Positions 51,513 through 61,399 of a stretch of DNA of 64,000 bases are shown piece by piece. Position 1 is the stretch's first letter. Every line of letters begins with the position of its first letter. Origin of the DNA: an uncultured Erythrobacter sp. Its GTDB lineage: Bacteria > Pseudomonadota > Alphaproteobacteria > Sphingomonadales > Sphingomonadaceae. Under the pieces are notes generated by a model. That model did no database searches, was not told the origin of the DNA, and saw only the letters and a list, made by a program, of their open reading frames with translations. Location: the NCBI GenBank assembly GCA_947499505.1, contig CANMOQ010000001.1:1036037-1100036 (forward strand), read 5' to 3'. The translations under genes and the position numbers were made by a program.

Positions 51513-52361
51513 GTGACTAGCGCGCCGCTGTGGATAGGCTCAGATGAGAGCGCGAATTTGAGGACCGAAAGCTTGCCAAAAAGACACGAGTTTGAGCGCG
51601 TTGCATTGCTGGCCTCAGAAACCGAACGCGCTCAGGCGGCCTATGACGCGCTCAAAGACGAGCACGATTGGGTGCCGCTGGAAAGCGCCGATGTGGCTAT
51701 CGTGTTGGGCGGCGATGGCTTTATGCTGCAAACTTTGCACGCCATGCTGGACGCTGGCCGGGTGATCCCGGCCTACGGCATGAACCTGGGCACGGTCGGG
51801 TTTATGATGAACAAATACCGCGACGGCGGCAATGTGATGCGCCGGGTGGAGCGCGCGCGGCCGTTTAAGATCGCGCCGCTGCGCATGGATGCGGTGACGC
51901 AGGATGGCAGCGAGCACACCTTCCTCGCCATCAACGAAGTCTCGCTGCTGCGCGAGATGCGCCAAACCGCCAAGATCGAGGTGTCGGTGAACGGCCGGGT
52001 GCGCATTAAAGAGCTGGTGTGCGACGGCGTGCTACTGTCCACGCCCGCGGGTTCAACCGCCTATAACCTTTCCGCAAATGGCCCGATCCTGCCGCTGGGC
52101 AGCGAGCTGCTCGCCCTCACCCCGATCAGCCCGTTTCGCCCGCGGCGCTGGAATGGAGCGATCCTGCCCGACCATTTGCCGGTGAAATTCCGCATTTTGG
52201 AGCCGCAAAAGCGCCCCGTCTCCGCCGTGGCTGACCAGCGCGAACTGCGCGATATTGCCGATGTGACGCTCAAGATTGAGCGCGAGACAGAGCTGACGCT
52301 GCTGTTTGATCCGGGCCACTCGCTGGATGAACGGATCGTGGCGGAGCAATTTGCGCTTTAG
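51513..52361 (+). CDS. nadK: NAD kinase
   Basis: NAD kinase (282 aa, GTG start) phosphorylates NAD to NADP. Motifs: VAIVLGGDGFMLQTLHAM (GGDG), YGMNLGTVGFMMN, FLAINEVSLLRE (NE box) and DGVLLSTPAGSTAYNLSANG. The GTG at 51513 has AGGG shortly upstream. It is divergent from the EAL gene by about 75 bp. A long perfect inverted repeat follows 15 bp after the stop. Confidence 0.94.
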   Translation: MTSAPLWIGSDESANLRTESLPKRHEFERVALLASETERAQAAYDALKDEHDWVPLESADVAIVLGGDGFMLQTLHAMLDAGRVIPAYGMNLGTVGFMMNKYRDGGNVMRRVERARPFKIAPLRMDAVTQDGSEHTFLAINEVSLLREMRQTAKIEVSVNGRVRIKELVCDGVLLSTPAGSTAYNLSANGPILPLGSELLALTPISPFRPRRWNGAILPDHLPVKFRILEPQKRPVSAVADQRELRDIADVTLKIERETELTLLFDPGHSLDERIVAEQFAL

Positions 52362-52376
52362 TCTTGGGATGACCTA

Positions 52377-52454
52377 GCCACCCGCGCCCTCCACCCTTCC
52401 ACCCGGATGGTATCCCGGTAGGCTCCGGGTGGAAGGGTGGAGGGCGCGGGTGGC
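52377..52454. repeat. Perfect 31-bp inverted repeat
   Basis: The left arm (52377-52407, beginning GCCACCCGCGCCCTCC) and right arm (52424-52454, ending GGCGCGGGTGGC) are exactly complementary over 31 bp, around a 16-nt spacer. There is no T-tract on either side, so it is not a classic terminator. The rest of the 270-base gap before tRNA-Asn shows no gene. Confidence 0.9.
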
Positions 52455-52635
52455 CTGGCACTGAATCCAGAAAACCGCCCTTGCGGCAGCTTCGCCACCG
52501 TGCTCCGCTACCAAGCCAAAGACATTGGGCATATCCACCTCAAATGTGCCCGAGGTAAAATCACAAAACACCATCAATCTCTCTTGCATTGCCGAGCACG
52601 CGCCCATATAGGGCCTCTTCGCCTATCGGGCTGCT

Positions 52636-52710
52636 CCCCGATAGCTCAGCGGTAGAGTAGGTGACTGTTAATCACTTGGTCGTTGGTTCGAATCCAACTC
52701 GGGGAGCCAT
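52636..52710 (+). tRNA. tRNA-Asn (GTT)
   Basis: A 75-nt tRNA with encoded CCA. Acceptor TCCCCGA pairs with TCGGGGA; the anticodon stem GTGAC-side encloses loop CTGTTAA, giving GTT. The T loop TTCGAAT is normal. Confidence 0.95.
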
Positions 52711-52805
52711 TTTCTTACATTGTTGGAAACAGCGCAGCATTGCAGCTTATCGAGCTGGCGAACTAACCTCTTTTCTTTTTGCGTTTGGCTGCCAACAATG
52801 GCCAC

Positions 52806-53072
52806 ATGAGTACAGATAAAGACAGCGAGCTTGCAGCCGCAGTAAACGCACACGGAGATCAGCTTGGTGGCAACTTAGTCCATCTCAAGCGATTTCTCGC
52901 GGCACAACAAATCGAAAACCAAAATTTTCTCGAAACGCTTCAAGCAGAGAACGGCAAAATCCAAGAAAAGGCGATATCTGCCGCTCGATGGTCCGCTGTT
53001 GCGGCGTTTTTAGTCGCCTGCGCCTCGATCGCTCAGGTAGTTGTGCTGTACGTGAACACTAACAACCCCTAA
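52806..53072 (+). CDS. Small membrane protein, unknown
   Basis: An 88-aa protein starting MSTDKDSELAAAVNAHGDQL. A hydrophilic, possibly coiled-coil N-terminal half (residues about 25-58) is followed by one transmembrane segment (WSAVAAFLVACASIAQVVVL). Composition is less G+C-rich than its surroundings, and it lies directly after tRNA-Asn, a common integration site, so it may be acquired. Family not recognised; coding status moderately likely. Confidence 0.55.
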   Translation: MSTDKDSELAAAVNAHGDQLGGNLVHLKRFLAAQQIENQNFLETLQAENGKIQEKAISAARWSAVAAFLVACASIAQVVVLYVNTNNP

Positions 53073-53109
53073 AAATTCAATGGCTGAGGTACTCCTCGAT
53101 AGCAGTTCG

Positions 53110-53883
53110 CTAAAGCCCAACCAACAACCTCACACCCACAACCATAACCAGCGCAGCCGTAAGCCAACGGATCACTCGCCCGGGCAAGAACTTCACTGCC
53201 ATCAGGCTGCCGATTTGTCCGCCAATAGCGACGGCTAGCAGCAGCGGTAGGGCGGCGCCAATTGCGCCTCCGAATGCGGCAGGGCCTTGTTTCAGCAGTT
53301 GGCCAGCGAGGCCGAACAGGGAATTGACCAGAATGAAGAAGCTGGCGGTTGCGGCGATGGCGCGTGGGTCTTTCCAGCGGGTGAGGTGCAGCAGCGGGGC
53401 GAGAAATATTCCTCCGCCAATGCCGACCAACCCGGCGAGATAGCCGAGAGGCGCGGCGATGAAAGGCATCGCTTTTGCGAAGCGCGTGGGGGATGTCAGC
53501 TCCCCCGCCCCCACCGCTTTCTCCCTCAGCGGGATAAGCATGGTGATCCCGGTCAGCACCAGGCTGATGCCGAGCAGCAGCATAAAGGTCTCTCGGTCAA
53601 TCGGGGTGAGCCCGCCCAGCAAGGCCGCAGGGGCAGCCAGAGCGGTCATCACAATCGCGCCTCGCCACGGGGTTATCTTGGCCCGTGCGAAACGTACGCT
53701 GCCGCCCGCGACCACGATGATATTGCACGCCAGCGCCACCAACGGCAGCAGCCGGTAATCCAGCCCCGAAATCGCCAGCAATGCGGCATAGGTTGACCCG
53801 CCGCCAAACCCGACCGCCGCATACAGCAAAGCGGTGACAAAGAACGCCGCCGCGAGCAGCACCGGAACCGCGCCCAGCATCAT
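53110..53883 (-). CDS. TauE/SafE-family sulfite exporter-like protein
   Basis: A 257-aa integral membrane protein with about eight helices. Landmarks: the N-terminal LYAAVGFGGGSTYAALLAIS, then KITPWRGAIVMTALAAPAAL, and in the second half YLAGLVGIGGGIFLAPLLHL with FFILVNSLFGLAGQL, the internal GGG repeat typical of TauE/SafE (DUF81) proteins. Probably an anion or organosulfonate exporter; substrate not inferable. Monocistronic, downstream of secA in the same direction. Confidence 0.9.
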   Translation of the reverse strand: MMLGAVPVLLAAAFFVTALLYAAVGFGGGSTYAALLAISGLDYRLLPLVALACNIIVVAGGSVRFARAKITPWRGAIVMTALAAPAALLGGLTPIDRETFMLLLGISLVLTGITMLIPLREKAVGAGELTSPTRFAKAMPFIAAPLGYLAGLVGIGGGIFLAPLLHLTRWKDPRAIAATASFFILVNSLFGLAGQLLKQGPAAFGGAIGAALPLLLAVAIGGQIGSLMAVKFLPGRVIRWLTAALVMVVGVRLLVGL

Positions 53884-53970
53884 GCTCGCGCGCTCCGATG
53901 CGCCCCGTCAAAATTTGGGCGAGCAGCCGCTGACGTCATGACGTCACGCGCGCTGCCCCCAGCCATGCGT

Positions 53971-56736
53971 TTACGCCGCGCTTTTGCCGCCCGCTGCGCC
54001 GTGGCAATGCTTGTACTTGTTGCCAGACCCGCACGGGCACGGCGCATTGCGGCTGACGTTGAGGTTGGCATAGGGATTGTCTGGATTAGACCCGCCCGGC
54101 CCAAATGCCGCGCGCGGTGAACCAGCGAGCGAACCGAACATTTCCGGCCGCTCTGCCGAACCGTCACCATCATTAGAATTGTCGAGCCCGGTCAGCGGAT
54201 CGATATGGCCGGTGAGGAAATCGGGCAGATCAGGCAGCGCCTCTGCCTCTGGCGGCGCCATGCGAAGCTCCGCCTGGAACAGGATCTTGGTCACTTCCTC
54301 GCGCAGAGTGTCGAGCATGGTTTCGAACAGGCCGAACGCCTCTTGCTTATACTCGTTGATCGGCTGTTTCTGAGCGATCCCGCGCATCCAGATCACCTGA
54401 CGCAATGCGTCGAGCGTGGCGAGATGTTCTTTCCAGTGGAAGTCTAGCTGACGCAGCAGCACGTCCTTTTCAACCACGCGCCACAAATCCGGATCGCTTT
54501 CCGCCATCTTAGCCGTTATCATCTCATCGGTCTGCTCGCGCACGCGCTCTTCGATCAGCTCCGGCTCAACCTGCTCTTCCTCCATCCAATCATCCAATGG
54601 AGGCGTGATGCCGAACACTTCTTGCAGTTTCGTCTTGAGCGTTTCGATATCCCATTGCTCGGGGTAAGAGCCGGGAGGGCACGCATCGCTGACCAGCGAA
54701 TTCACCGTATCGTGGCGCATATCGACGACGACATCATCGACCGTTTCTGAGTCCATGATTTCAGAGCGCTGCTCGTAAATGACCTTACGCTGGTCATTCA
54801 TCACGTCATCATATTGGACGACCTGTTTACGCACGTCGTAATTGCGCGCTTCGACCTTTTTCTGAGCTGTTTCAATGGCCTTGGACAGCCATTTTGACCC
54901 AATCGCCTCGCCATCTTCGAGGTTCGAATTCATCATCTTGGAGAACAGAGTGTCTGGGCCAAAGATGCGCAGCAGATCGTCTTCCAGGCAGAGGTAGAAA
55001 CGCGAGAGGCCGGGGTCACCCTGACGGCCAGAGCGGCCGCGCAGCTGGTTATCGATCCGGCGGCTTTCGTGCCGCTCTGTGCCGAGTACGAACAGACCGC
55101 CTGCCTCCAAGACCTTGGCCCGCTCTTCGGCCACTTCTGCTTTGATCCGGTCCGCTTCCAGCGCGTATTTTGGATCGTCTTTCGCAATATCTTTAAGCTC
55201 ATCCTCGAGCCGGTATTCAAGGTTACCGCCCAGCTGAATATCGGTGCCGCGGCCCGCCATATTGGTGGCAATGGTCACCGCGCCAAGACGACCCGCCTGC
55301 GCCACGATATGCGCCTCGCGCTCGTGCTGACGTGCGTTCAAAACCTCGTGCTTCACGCCTTCCTCATCAAGGAATTTGCTCAGCAATTCAGACTTCTCGA
55401 TGGAGACCGTGCCGACCAGCACCGGCTGACCGATCTCGGCTTTCTCAGCGATGGCTTTCGCAATCGCCTGAAATTTGTCCATCGTATTCTTGTAGAATTC
55501 GTCTTCTTCATCGATCCGTTGGACCGGAACATTGGTCGGGATTTCGACCGTGTTCATTTTGTAGATGTCCCAGAATTCCGCCGCCTCTGTGGCCGCCGTA
55601 CCGGTCATGCCGGACAGCTTGGGGTACATGCGGAAATAGTTCTGGAAGGTGATCGAGGCCATGGTCTGGTTCTCAGGCTCGATCTTCACGCCTTCCTTGG
55701 CCTCGGCCGCTTGGTGCAGACCGTTTGACCAACGCCGCCCGTCCATCATCCGGCCGGTGAACTCATCGATGATCACGACCTTATCGTCTTTGACGATATA
55801 GTCGGTGTCGCGCTTGAACATGTGCACGGCTTTCAGCGCCTGATCCAAGTGGTGGACCACTTGCGTGTTCTCAACGTCGTACAGGTTGTCTGTCTCGAGC
55901 AGGCCCTTTTCGATCAGCATTTGCTCAACCTTGTCTAGGCCGTCCTCGGTCAGCTGGATCTGCTTGGTCTTCTCATCCTTCTCGTACCAGTCTTCCGGAA
56001 TTTCCTTCACCACAGCATCAAGCGAGACGTAAAGGTCAGACTTATCCTCGGTCGGGCCAGAGATGATCAGCGGGGTCCGGGCCTCGTCAATCAGGATGGA
56101 ATCGACTTCATCGACAATGCCGAAGTTAAACGGGCGCTGGACCATTTGCCCGCGCTCATGCTTCATATTGTCGCGCAAGTAATCAAAGCCGAACTCGTTG
56201 TTCGTGCCGTAGGTGACGTCCGCGTTGTAGGCATCGCGGCGGGCATATTCGTCGATATTGGGCACCACCACGCCGACGCTCAGGCCCAGCCAATTGTACA
56301 GCTGCCCCATCCATTCCGCATCACGCGCCGCGAGGTAATCATTGACGGTCACGACGTGCACGCCCTTACCCTCAATCGCGTTGAGATAGGTCGCCAGCGT
56401 CGCCATCAGGGTTTTACCCTCACCCGTGCGCATTTCCGCGATCTCGCCGCGGTGCAGCACGATGCCGCCAATCATCTGCACGTCAAAGTGGCGCATGCCG
56501 AACACCCGCACCGATGCCTCGCGCACGGTCGCGAACGCCTCTGGCAGGATCTCGTCCAGCGTCTTGCCGCCGTCCAATTGCTCGCGGAATTTATCAGTCT
56601 GCGCCTTCAATTCTTCGTCGGAAAGCGCCTGAATTTGCTCTTCCAAAGCGTTGATCTGGTCAACCACTTTGCGGATGGATTTGACATAGCGATCGTTGGA
56701 AGAGCCAAACAGAGATTTGGCGATTGCGTTAAACAT
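53971..56736 (-). CDS. secA: Preprotein translocase ATPase SecA
   Basis: SecA (921 aa) drives Sec-dependent export. The start [20 protein letters not shown] at 56736 is family-like; the extension of the frame upstream is not. Motifs: [54 protein letters not shown] and [10 protein letters not shown]. The C-terminal zinc-binding tail [17 protein letters not shown] (SecB/ribosome-interacting) is present. In many alphaproteobacteria a parvulin gene lies between secA and argJ; here two TonB-like genes and a small gene occupy that interval. Confidence 0.97.
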   Translation of the reverse strand: MFNAIAKSLFGSSNDRYVKSIRKVVDQINALEEQIQALSDEELKAQTDKFREQLDGGKTLDEILPEAFATVREASVRVFGMRHFDVQMIGGIVLHRGEIAEMRTGEGKTLMATLATYLNAIEGKGVHVVTVNDYLAARDAEWMGQLYNWLGLSVGVVVPNIDEYARRDAYNADVTYGTNNEFGFDYLRDNMKHERGQMVQRPFNFGIVDEVDSILIDEARTPLIISGPTEDKSDLYVSLDAVVKEIPEDWYEKDEKTKQIQLTEDGLDKVEQMLIEKGLLETDNLYDVENTQVVHHLDQALKAVHMFKRDTDYIVKDDKVVIIDEFTGRMMDGRRWSNGLHQAAEAKEGVKIEPENQTMASITFQNYFRMYPKLSGMTGTAATEAAEFWDIYKMNTVEIPTNVPVQRIDEEDEFYKNTMDKFQAIAKAIAEKAEIGQPVLVGTVSIEKSELLSKFLDEEGVKHEVLNARQHEREAHIVAQAGRLGAVTIATNMAGRGTDIQLGGNLEYRLEDELKDIAKDDPKYALEADRIKAEVAEERAKVLEAGGLFVLGTERHESRRIDNQLRGRSGRQGDPGLSRFYLCLEDDLLRIFGPDTLFSKMMNSNLEDGEAIGSKWLSKAIETAQKKVEARNYDVRKQVVQYDDVMNDQRKVIYEQRSEIMDSETVDDVVVDMRHDTVNSLVSDACPPGSYPEQWDIETLKTKLQEVFGITPPLDDWMEEEQVEPELIEERVREQTDEMITAKMAESDPDLWRVVEKDVLLRQLDFHWKEHLATLDALRQVIWMRGIAQKQPINEYKQEAFGLFETMLDTLREEVTKILFQAELRMAPPEAEALPDLPDFLTGHIDPLTGLDNSNDGDGSAERPEMFGSLAGSPRAAFGPGGSNPDNPYANLNVSRNAPCPCGSGNKYKHCHGAAGGKSAA

Positions 56737-56876
56737 GGAATGTGGACCTGTCGAAATAATGCGGTCTGGGCGCAGCGAGATCGCTGAGCGCTGAAACCTG
56801 AAAGATGTGGATAGTCTGCTATGCGCGGATATTCGCGCCGCCAGCAGCATGCGTTACTTGGGAGGCGAAACTTCGT

Positions 56877-57149
56877 CTATTCGTAGGCGCGATCAACACC
56901 CATCAGGACGGGCAGACGCAGCACCTTGGGCACACGAACAGGCTTGCCTTTCTTGGCATCCTTGCACTTCGCGGTCTGCTTTTCAGGCTTGCCAGTGGGC
57001 GTAGTCGCCTCGCACGGCTCATTCGCGTCGGCATCGGCAGCAACGCCGATATCCTGGTTCAGCACCTCTGCCAATGTCGCATGCGCGGGCGAGCCGATGG
57101 CGGCAAACCCGGTAAGCAGAGCGAGAAAGGCGATAAACTGACGGCGCAT
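56877..57149 (-). CDS. Small secreted hypothetical protein
   Basis: A 90-aa protein with a signal peptide (MRRQFIAFLALLTGFAAIGS, cleavage near AHATL). The mature part is Lys/Thr/Ala-rich with two Cys (NEPCEATT and TAKCKDAKKG), which could form a disulfide. No family recognised. It lies upstream of secA and downstream of the two TonB-like genes on the same strand. Confidence 0.6.
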   Translation of the reverse strand: MRRQFIAFLALLTGFAAIGSPAHATLAEVLNQDIGVAADADANEPCEATTPTGKPEKQTAKCKDAKKGKPVRVPKVLRLPVLMGVDRAYE

Positions 57150-57204
57150 AACGATGCCGATATATGCTCTGCGGGACGGTTCGTCTAGCCCGCGCGCAAT
57201 TCGC

Positions 57205-58041
57205 CTAGTCCGCCGGGGTTTCCCGCTTGATCACCAATGGTTCTGGCGGCGCTTCGCTTTCTACCGCTAGAGTAAACGTCACGACGCGGTCTTTAGGCTC
57301 GCCATTGGCATCGCGCCATGGCCCTCCTGCAGCCATGCCAGCGCACGGTTTGTCTCCCGGGAAATTCTTAGGCAAGGCCCCTTCTTCATTGAGAACTCTG
57401 CAATTCAGCACCGTGCCATCTGAGCGTACGATCGCGCTGACAGTTACGGAGAATGAGTCCAGCTCTTGCTTGCGATAGCGCCAGTAGTGGCGATCAGTGA
57501 ATGTTCCGGCTATCGCATTGCCTTCGGCATCAAGCGCAGGCTCAAACTCCGCCACCTTCATCGCGGTGGTGCAGGTGAAGTCGTCAAGACCCGGAAATCC
57601 GCTGGATTCAGCAACGGAGCAGCTGGTCGCCTTGCCATCCGCATCGACCGCAATTTCATAACGGACAGCGCCTTGCGCCTCTTGCAGATACAAATCCGCA
57701 GGCAAGACGGCACCTCTGAACCAATTATACTGCCCCCCAATCGGCTTGGGATTTGTCGATTTTCTTGGCCCTTCTGGAGGAAGCGACATGGGCAATATAG
57801 CCGGTGGCGGAGGCGATAATTGAATGGCCGGTGGTGGAGGGGGCAATTGAACATCGCGTGTTCCTTCTACCGCCTCCTCCGCATTCTGCTTGGCCCTATC
57901 TTCAGCCATTGCCGCTTCTACAGCTTCTACGACAACTTCAAGCGCTTGAGCCTCTCTGTCATCCTGCGCGGCAAGCGGAGAGGCTAAGAGCGCTCCGACA
58001 AGAGCGAAGCCGAGGGGATGCCCGCGGTTTAGCGCGCGCAT
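57205..58041 (-). CDS. Secreted TonB-C-terminal-like protein 1
   Basis: A 278-aa protein with a cleavable-looking signal peptide (FALVGALLASPLAAQ), a Pro-rich stretch near residues 65-95 (QLPPPPPAIQLSPPPPAILP) and a TonB-C-like fold (GAVRYEIAVDADGKATSCSV, then AESSGFPGLDDFTCTTAMKV). Four or more Cys suggest disulfides. Unlike true TonB there is no clear uncleaved membrane anchor, so it may be a periplasmic relative. Its ATG overlaps the stop of the upstream paralogue by one base (TAATG). Confidence 0.82.
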   Translation of the reverse strand: MRALNRGHPLGFALVGALLASPLAAQDDREAQALEVVVEAVEAAMAEDRAKQNAEEAVEGTRDVQLPPPPPAIQLSPPPPAILPMSLPPEGPRKSTNPKPIGGQYNWFRGAVLPADLYLQEAQGAVRYEIAVDADGKATSCSVAESSGFPGLDDFTCTTAMKVAEFEPALDAEGNAIAGTFTDRHYWRYRKQELDSFSVTVSAIVRSDGTVLNCRVLNEEGALPKNFPGDKPCAGMAAGGPWRDANGEPKDRVVTFTLAVESEAPPEPLVIKRETPAD

Positions 58042-58832
58042 TATTCAGGGTCCTCCAACACAACATTGATCGTCGCGGTCACCCGCTTGGCCACAGGCAC
58101 GCCATTTTCATCGCGGTAGGGAATGCCCGGCCGCCCTATTGGCCCAGAGCAAAGCCTGCCGCGTTCCCGATCACGGTCGATCTCCGCTCGCATTTTTTCA
58201 GGAATATCGCCTTCGATGCTGATGATGTCACAATCGGTCGTTACGCCTTTGGCAGTGTGCAGATATTGAAACACAATCCGCATTTCCGGCATCTCTGGCT
58301 CTTTCTTGCGCCAGCGATAGCTGCTTTCATACACCCCTTTGATTGGGGAACCATCAAGACCAATTGACGGTTCAAACTCAGCTCGCTCCATAGCAATATC
58401 ACAAGTGGCTTGGTCGAGAATGAGCGATTCAGAAGACTCCGTAACTATGCAATCTTTAGGCTTGCCATCCGCCCCCACTGCCAAGCTGAAGCGGGTTGTA
58501 CCTTCCAGGCCAGCGATCCACGCTGCTGGCGGATAGTCGGCATCTTTGAATAAATTGCGGCGGTCGTTTTTGAGATATGGCGGCGCTGCAATTTCGTTCG
58601 GCACGCCATCGGTGTGAGGGCCGCGCGGAACGGAAATGGGTGGAGGAGGTGCAGGAGGAGGCGGAAGGCGCGCAGGCGGCGCGGGAGGTGGGATGACAAG
58701 CTGCACAGGCTCCCCTGCCGCCTCAGCCGTTTCCTCCACCGCATCGACCGCCTCCTCTGCGGCAGGCTGCGCAATGGCTTGACTGGCGATTACGAAAGCC
58801 CCGCCGACGAACATAAAGCTGATCTTTTTCAT
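58041..58832 (-). CDS. Secreted TonB-C-terminal-like protein 2
   Basis: A 263-aa paralogue of the downstream gene. Signal peptide MKKISFMFVGGAFVIASQAI, Pro-rich region (PPAPPARLPPPPAPPPPISV) and TonB-C-like domain (GTTRFSLAVGADGKPKDCIV; ATCDIAMERAEFEPSIGLDG). The start at 58832 is preferred to a 19-codon upstream extension. The second half (residues 175 on, VFQYLHTAKGVTTDCDIISI) seems to be a further degenerate repeat of the same fold. Co-translated with the next gene; function unknown. Confidence 0.82.
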   Translation of the reverse strand: MKKISFMFVGGAFVIASQAIAQPAAEEAVDAVEETAEAAGEPVQLVIPPPAPPARLPPPPAPPPPISVPRGPHTDGVPNEIAAPPYLKNDRRNLFKDADYPPAAWIAGLEGTTRFSLAVGADGKPKDCIVTESSESLILDQATCDIAMERAEFEPSIGLDGSPIKGVYESSYRWRKKEPEMPEMRIVFQYLHTAKGVTTDCDIISIEGDIPEKMRAEIDRDRERGRLCSGPIGRPGIPYRDENGVPVAKRVTATINVVLEDPE

Positions 58833-58919
58833 GGGCGTAGGCCTATCAGAGCGCGGCTGAATGCCAAACAACAAAACGCGCAATTGCACGCCCGCATTTT
58901 GCGCATTACGGCAGCGGCA

Positions 58920-60146
58920 ATGGAACTTGAAACCTCGCCCTTGGCCCTGCCCTTTCCCGCCATGCCACCAATCGCTGGCGTCACTGTGCGTACGGCCCGC
59001 GCGCGCTACAAAGACTGGGACCGGGCCGACCTAACCTATGTCGAGCTTGCCGAAGGGACCGCCGTCGCCGGCGTGTTCACGCAAAGCGCCTGCGCCTCAT
59101 CCGAGGTGGAACTGGGCCGCGAGAACCTCGCCAATGGCTGCGCCCGTGCGCTGATCGTCAATGCGGGCAATGCCAACGCCTTCACCGGCTATCGTGGGCG
59201 CGAGGCGGTCGAGGCGATCATGACGCAAACCGCCGAGCATTTGAGATGCTCGCCCGGCGATGTGTTTGTCTCCTCCACCGGCGTGATTGGCGTTCCCCTG
59301 CCCAAAGACAAAGCGCGCGAAGGCCTTTCTGCTGCCTTCACGGCGGAGGAAGCGGGCTGGGAAGACGCCGCCAATGCGATTGGCACGACGGACACCTTTG
59401 CCAAGGGCGCGCACGCGTCCGCCATCATCGGCGACACCCGCGTGGAGCTGGTCGGGATCATCAAAGGCTCCGGCATGATCGCGCCCGATATGGCGACCAT
59501 GCTGGGCTATATCTTCACCGATGCGGACATCGCCCCGGCGTTCCTGCAAGAGCTGCTGAGCGCGGCGAACGCGCAAACCTATTGCTGCATCACGGTGGAT
59601 GGCGACACCTCGACCAGTGACACTGTGCTGGCCTTTGCGACCGGCAAAGCGGGCAATCCCCGGATCGAGAGCTTTGACAGCGCAGGCGCAGATGCCTTTG
59701 CCGCCGCCCTCACCGATCTGTGCCGACAGCTCGCGCAATTGGTTGTGCGTGACGGCGAAGGGGCAAGCAAGTTCATCACCGTTCGCGTTAGCGGCGCCGC
59801 TGATGACGACAGCGCACGCCGCGTCGGCCTGGCTATCGCAAACTCACCGCTGGTCAAAACCGCTATCGCGGGCGAGGATGCCAATTGGGGCCGTGTCGTC
59901 ATGGCCGTCGGCAAAGCAGGCGAACCGGCGGACCGCGATACGCTCTCCATCGCATTCGGCGGCGTGTGGGCGGCGAAGAACGGCCTGCCGGTTGAGGATT
60001 ATGACGAAGCACCCGTGGCCGAGCATCTTAAGGGCGACGCCATTGATCTCGCGGTTGATCTGGGCGTCGGCGATGGCCGCGCGAGTGTTTGGACCTGCGA
60101 CCTCACCCACGGATATATTTCGATCAATGCGGATTACCGATCATGA
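58920..60146 (+). CDS. argJ: Bifunctional glutamate N-acetyltransferase / amino-acid N-acetyltransferase
   Basis: ArgJ (408 aa) recycles acetyl groups in arginine synthesis. The ATG at 58920 begins MELETSPLALPFPAMPPIAG, fitting the family. The self-cleavage site is in KGSGMIAPDMATMLGYIFTD, with the nucleophilic Thr after MA. VNAGNANAFTG and GEDANWGRVVMAVGKAG are further conserved stretches, and it ends GYISINADYRS as expected. Its stop overlaps the next gene by ATGA. Confidence 0.96.
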   Translation: MELETSPLALPFPAMPPIAGVTVRTARARYKDWDRADLTYVELAEGTAVAGVFTQSACASSEVELGRENLANGCARALIVNAGNANAFTGYRGREAVEAIMTQTAEHLRCSPGDVFVSSTGVIGVPLPKDKAREGLSAAFTAEEAGWEDAANAIGTTDTFAKGAHASAIIGDTRVELVGIIKGSGMIAPDMATMLGYIFTDADIAPAFLQELLSAANAQTYCCITVDGDTSTSDTVLAFATGKAGNPRIESFDSAGADAFAAALTDLCRQLAQLVVRDGEGASKFITVRVSGAADDDSARRVGLAIANSPLVKTAIAGEDANWGRVVMAVGKAGEPADRDTLSIAFGGVWAAKNGLPVEDYDEAPVAEHLKGDAIDLAVDLGVGDGRASVWTCDLTHGYISINADYRS

Positions 60147-60961
60147 GCGAAGAAGGTCTCAGCGCGCTTGATGGAGAAATTCGCGATCTGATGCGCTTTG
60201 CCGCGCGCGGATCGATGCTGCCCCGGTTTCAGAACCTTGCCGATGGCGAGGTTGAGATGAAGGGCGAGGATGATCCCGTCACCGTTGTCGACCGGGAGGT
60301 GGAAAGCTTCCTCACCGAAGCCCTCACCAAGCTTGCGCCTGGCGTGCCCGTGGTCGGTGAAGAGGCAGCGCACGCGGATGAAAGCGTGCTCGATCACTTA
60401 TCGCAGCAATGCTGGATCATCGATCCGCTCGATGGGACCGCCAATTTCGCCGAAGGCAAAGAACCATTCGGCATTATTATTGCTCTGGCAGATGCGGGGC
60501 ATGCAGTCGCGGGGTGGTTGTATGATCCCATTCGTGACCGGCTGTGCCATGCGCGCGCTGGCGAAGGCGCGTTTGTGAACGGCATCAAGGTCACCGCGAA
60601 AACGACCGGGCAAGAGCCCCCTGTCGCGGCGATTTCAAAGCTGTTTCTAAACGAGGATCAGATCGCGGAGGTCGATGCCAAGATCGCCCCGCATTACACC
60701 CTTACCGACATTCCTCGCTGCGCGGCGGAGCAATATCCGCGGCTCGCTCTGGGCGAAAATGATGTCTCAAGTTTTGAGCGAACGCTCGCCTGGGATCACG
60801 CCGCAGGCGTGCTCTGGCTCAATGAAGCGGGCGGCAAAGCGGCGCGTCTGGATGGCAGCGCATACCGCGTTGATCAGCATGGAATGCCCGGATTGCTCGG
60901 CGCATCCAGCCCAGCCATTTGGGACGCTTACGTCCAAAGAGTAATGGCGCAGCCGAATTAA
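60143..60961 (+). CDS. IMPase-family phosphatase, possibly histidinol-phosphatase
   Basis: A 272-aa inositol-monophosphatase-family protein. Metal-site motifs: VPVVGEEAAHADES, WIIDPLDGTANFAEGKEPFG and AWDHAAGVLWLNEAGGKAAR. It is coupled to argJ through a 4-bp ATGA overlap, which suits an amino-acid biosynthesis role such as histidinol-phosphate phosphatase (HisN type) in alphaproteobacteria, but other small-molecule phosphatases are possible. It differs clearly from the paralogue at 9713. Confidence 0.88.
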   Translation: MSEEGLSALDGEIRDLMRFAARGSMLPRFQNLADGEVEMKGEDDPVTVVDREVESFLTEALTKLAPGVPVVGEEAAHADESVLDHLSQQCWIIDPLDGTANFAEGKEPFGIIIALADAGHAVAGWLYDPIRDRLCHARAGEGAFVNGIKVTAKTTGQEPPVAAISKLFLNEDQIAEVDAKIAPHYTLTDIPRCAAEQYPRLALGENDVSSFERTLAWDHAAGVLWLNEAGGKAARLDGSAYRVDQHGMPGLLGASSPAIWDAYVQRVMAQPN

Positions 60962-61002
60962 CGACCGCGCCATCTACCCTACATTTGAATTGCTCGCTGG
61001 GC

Positions 61003-61323
61003 TTACAAGGCGCCTTCGATAAAGCTCTTTAGCTGGCTCTTTGGACCAGCGCCTTTTTGTTCAGCGACAAGCTCGCCGCCTTTGTAGATCGCCAGATAAG
61101 GGATACCTTGAATACCAAGATCAGTGGCGATGTCGGTGTTGTCGACGATATCGACCTTGGCGATTTTGACTTGGCCGGCGAACTCTTCGCTCAGCTCTTC
61201 CAGGGCAGGTGCGATCATTTTACATGGTCCGCACCATTCGGCCCAGAAGTCCACCAAAACTGGGGTCTCGCTGTCGAGCACGTCGGCTTTAAAGCTATCG
61301 TCGGTCACATTGATGGTGGCCAT
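61003..61323 (-). CDS. trxA: Thioredoxin
   Basis: Thioredoxin 1 (106 aa). Active site FWAEWCGPCKMIAPAL (WCGPC) is near residue 31, followed by KVDIVDNTDIATDLGIQGIP with the cis-proline. The length is standard. It lies about 75 bp downstream of addA on the same strand, an arrangement common in alphaproteobacteria. Confidence 0.97.
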   Translation of the reverse strand: MATINVTDDSFKADVLDSETPVLVDFWAEWCGPCKMIAPALEELSEEFAGQVKIAKVDIVDNTDIATDLGIQGIPYLAIYKGGELVAEQKGAGPKSQLKSFIEGAL

Positions 61324-61399
61324 GGAAATTCTCCTGTTATCATTGTTGGACCCTATTTAGGCGCGTGGGCGCGCACTCTCAAGCGCTGGGCGAATAGCT

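Noticed and set aside
58614..58919. N-terminal extension of argJ
   Set aside because: The extension is antisense to the TonB-like gene and very Arg-rich; the family start MELETSP is at 58920 with normal downstream alignment.
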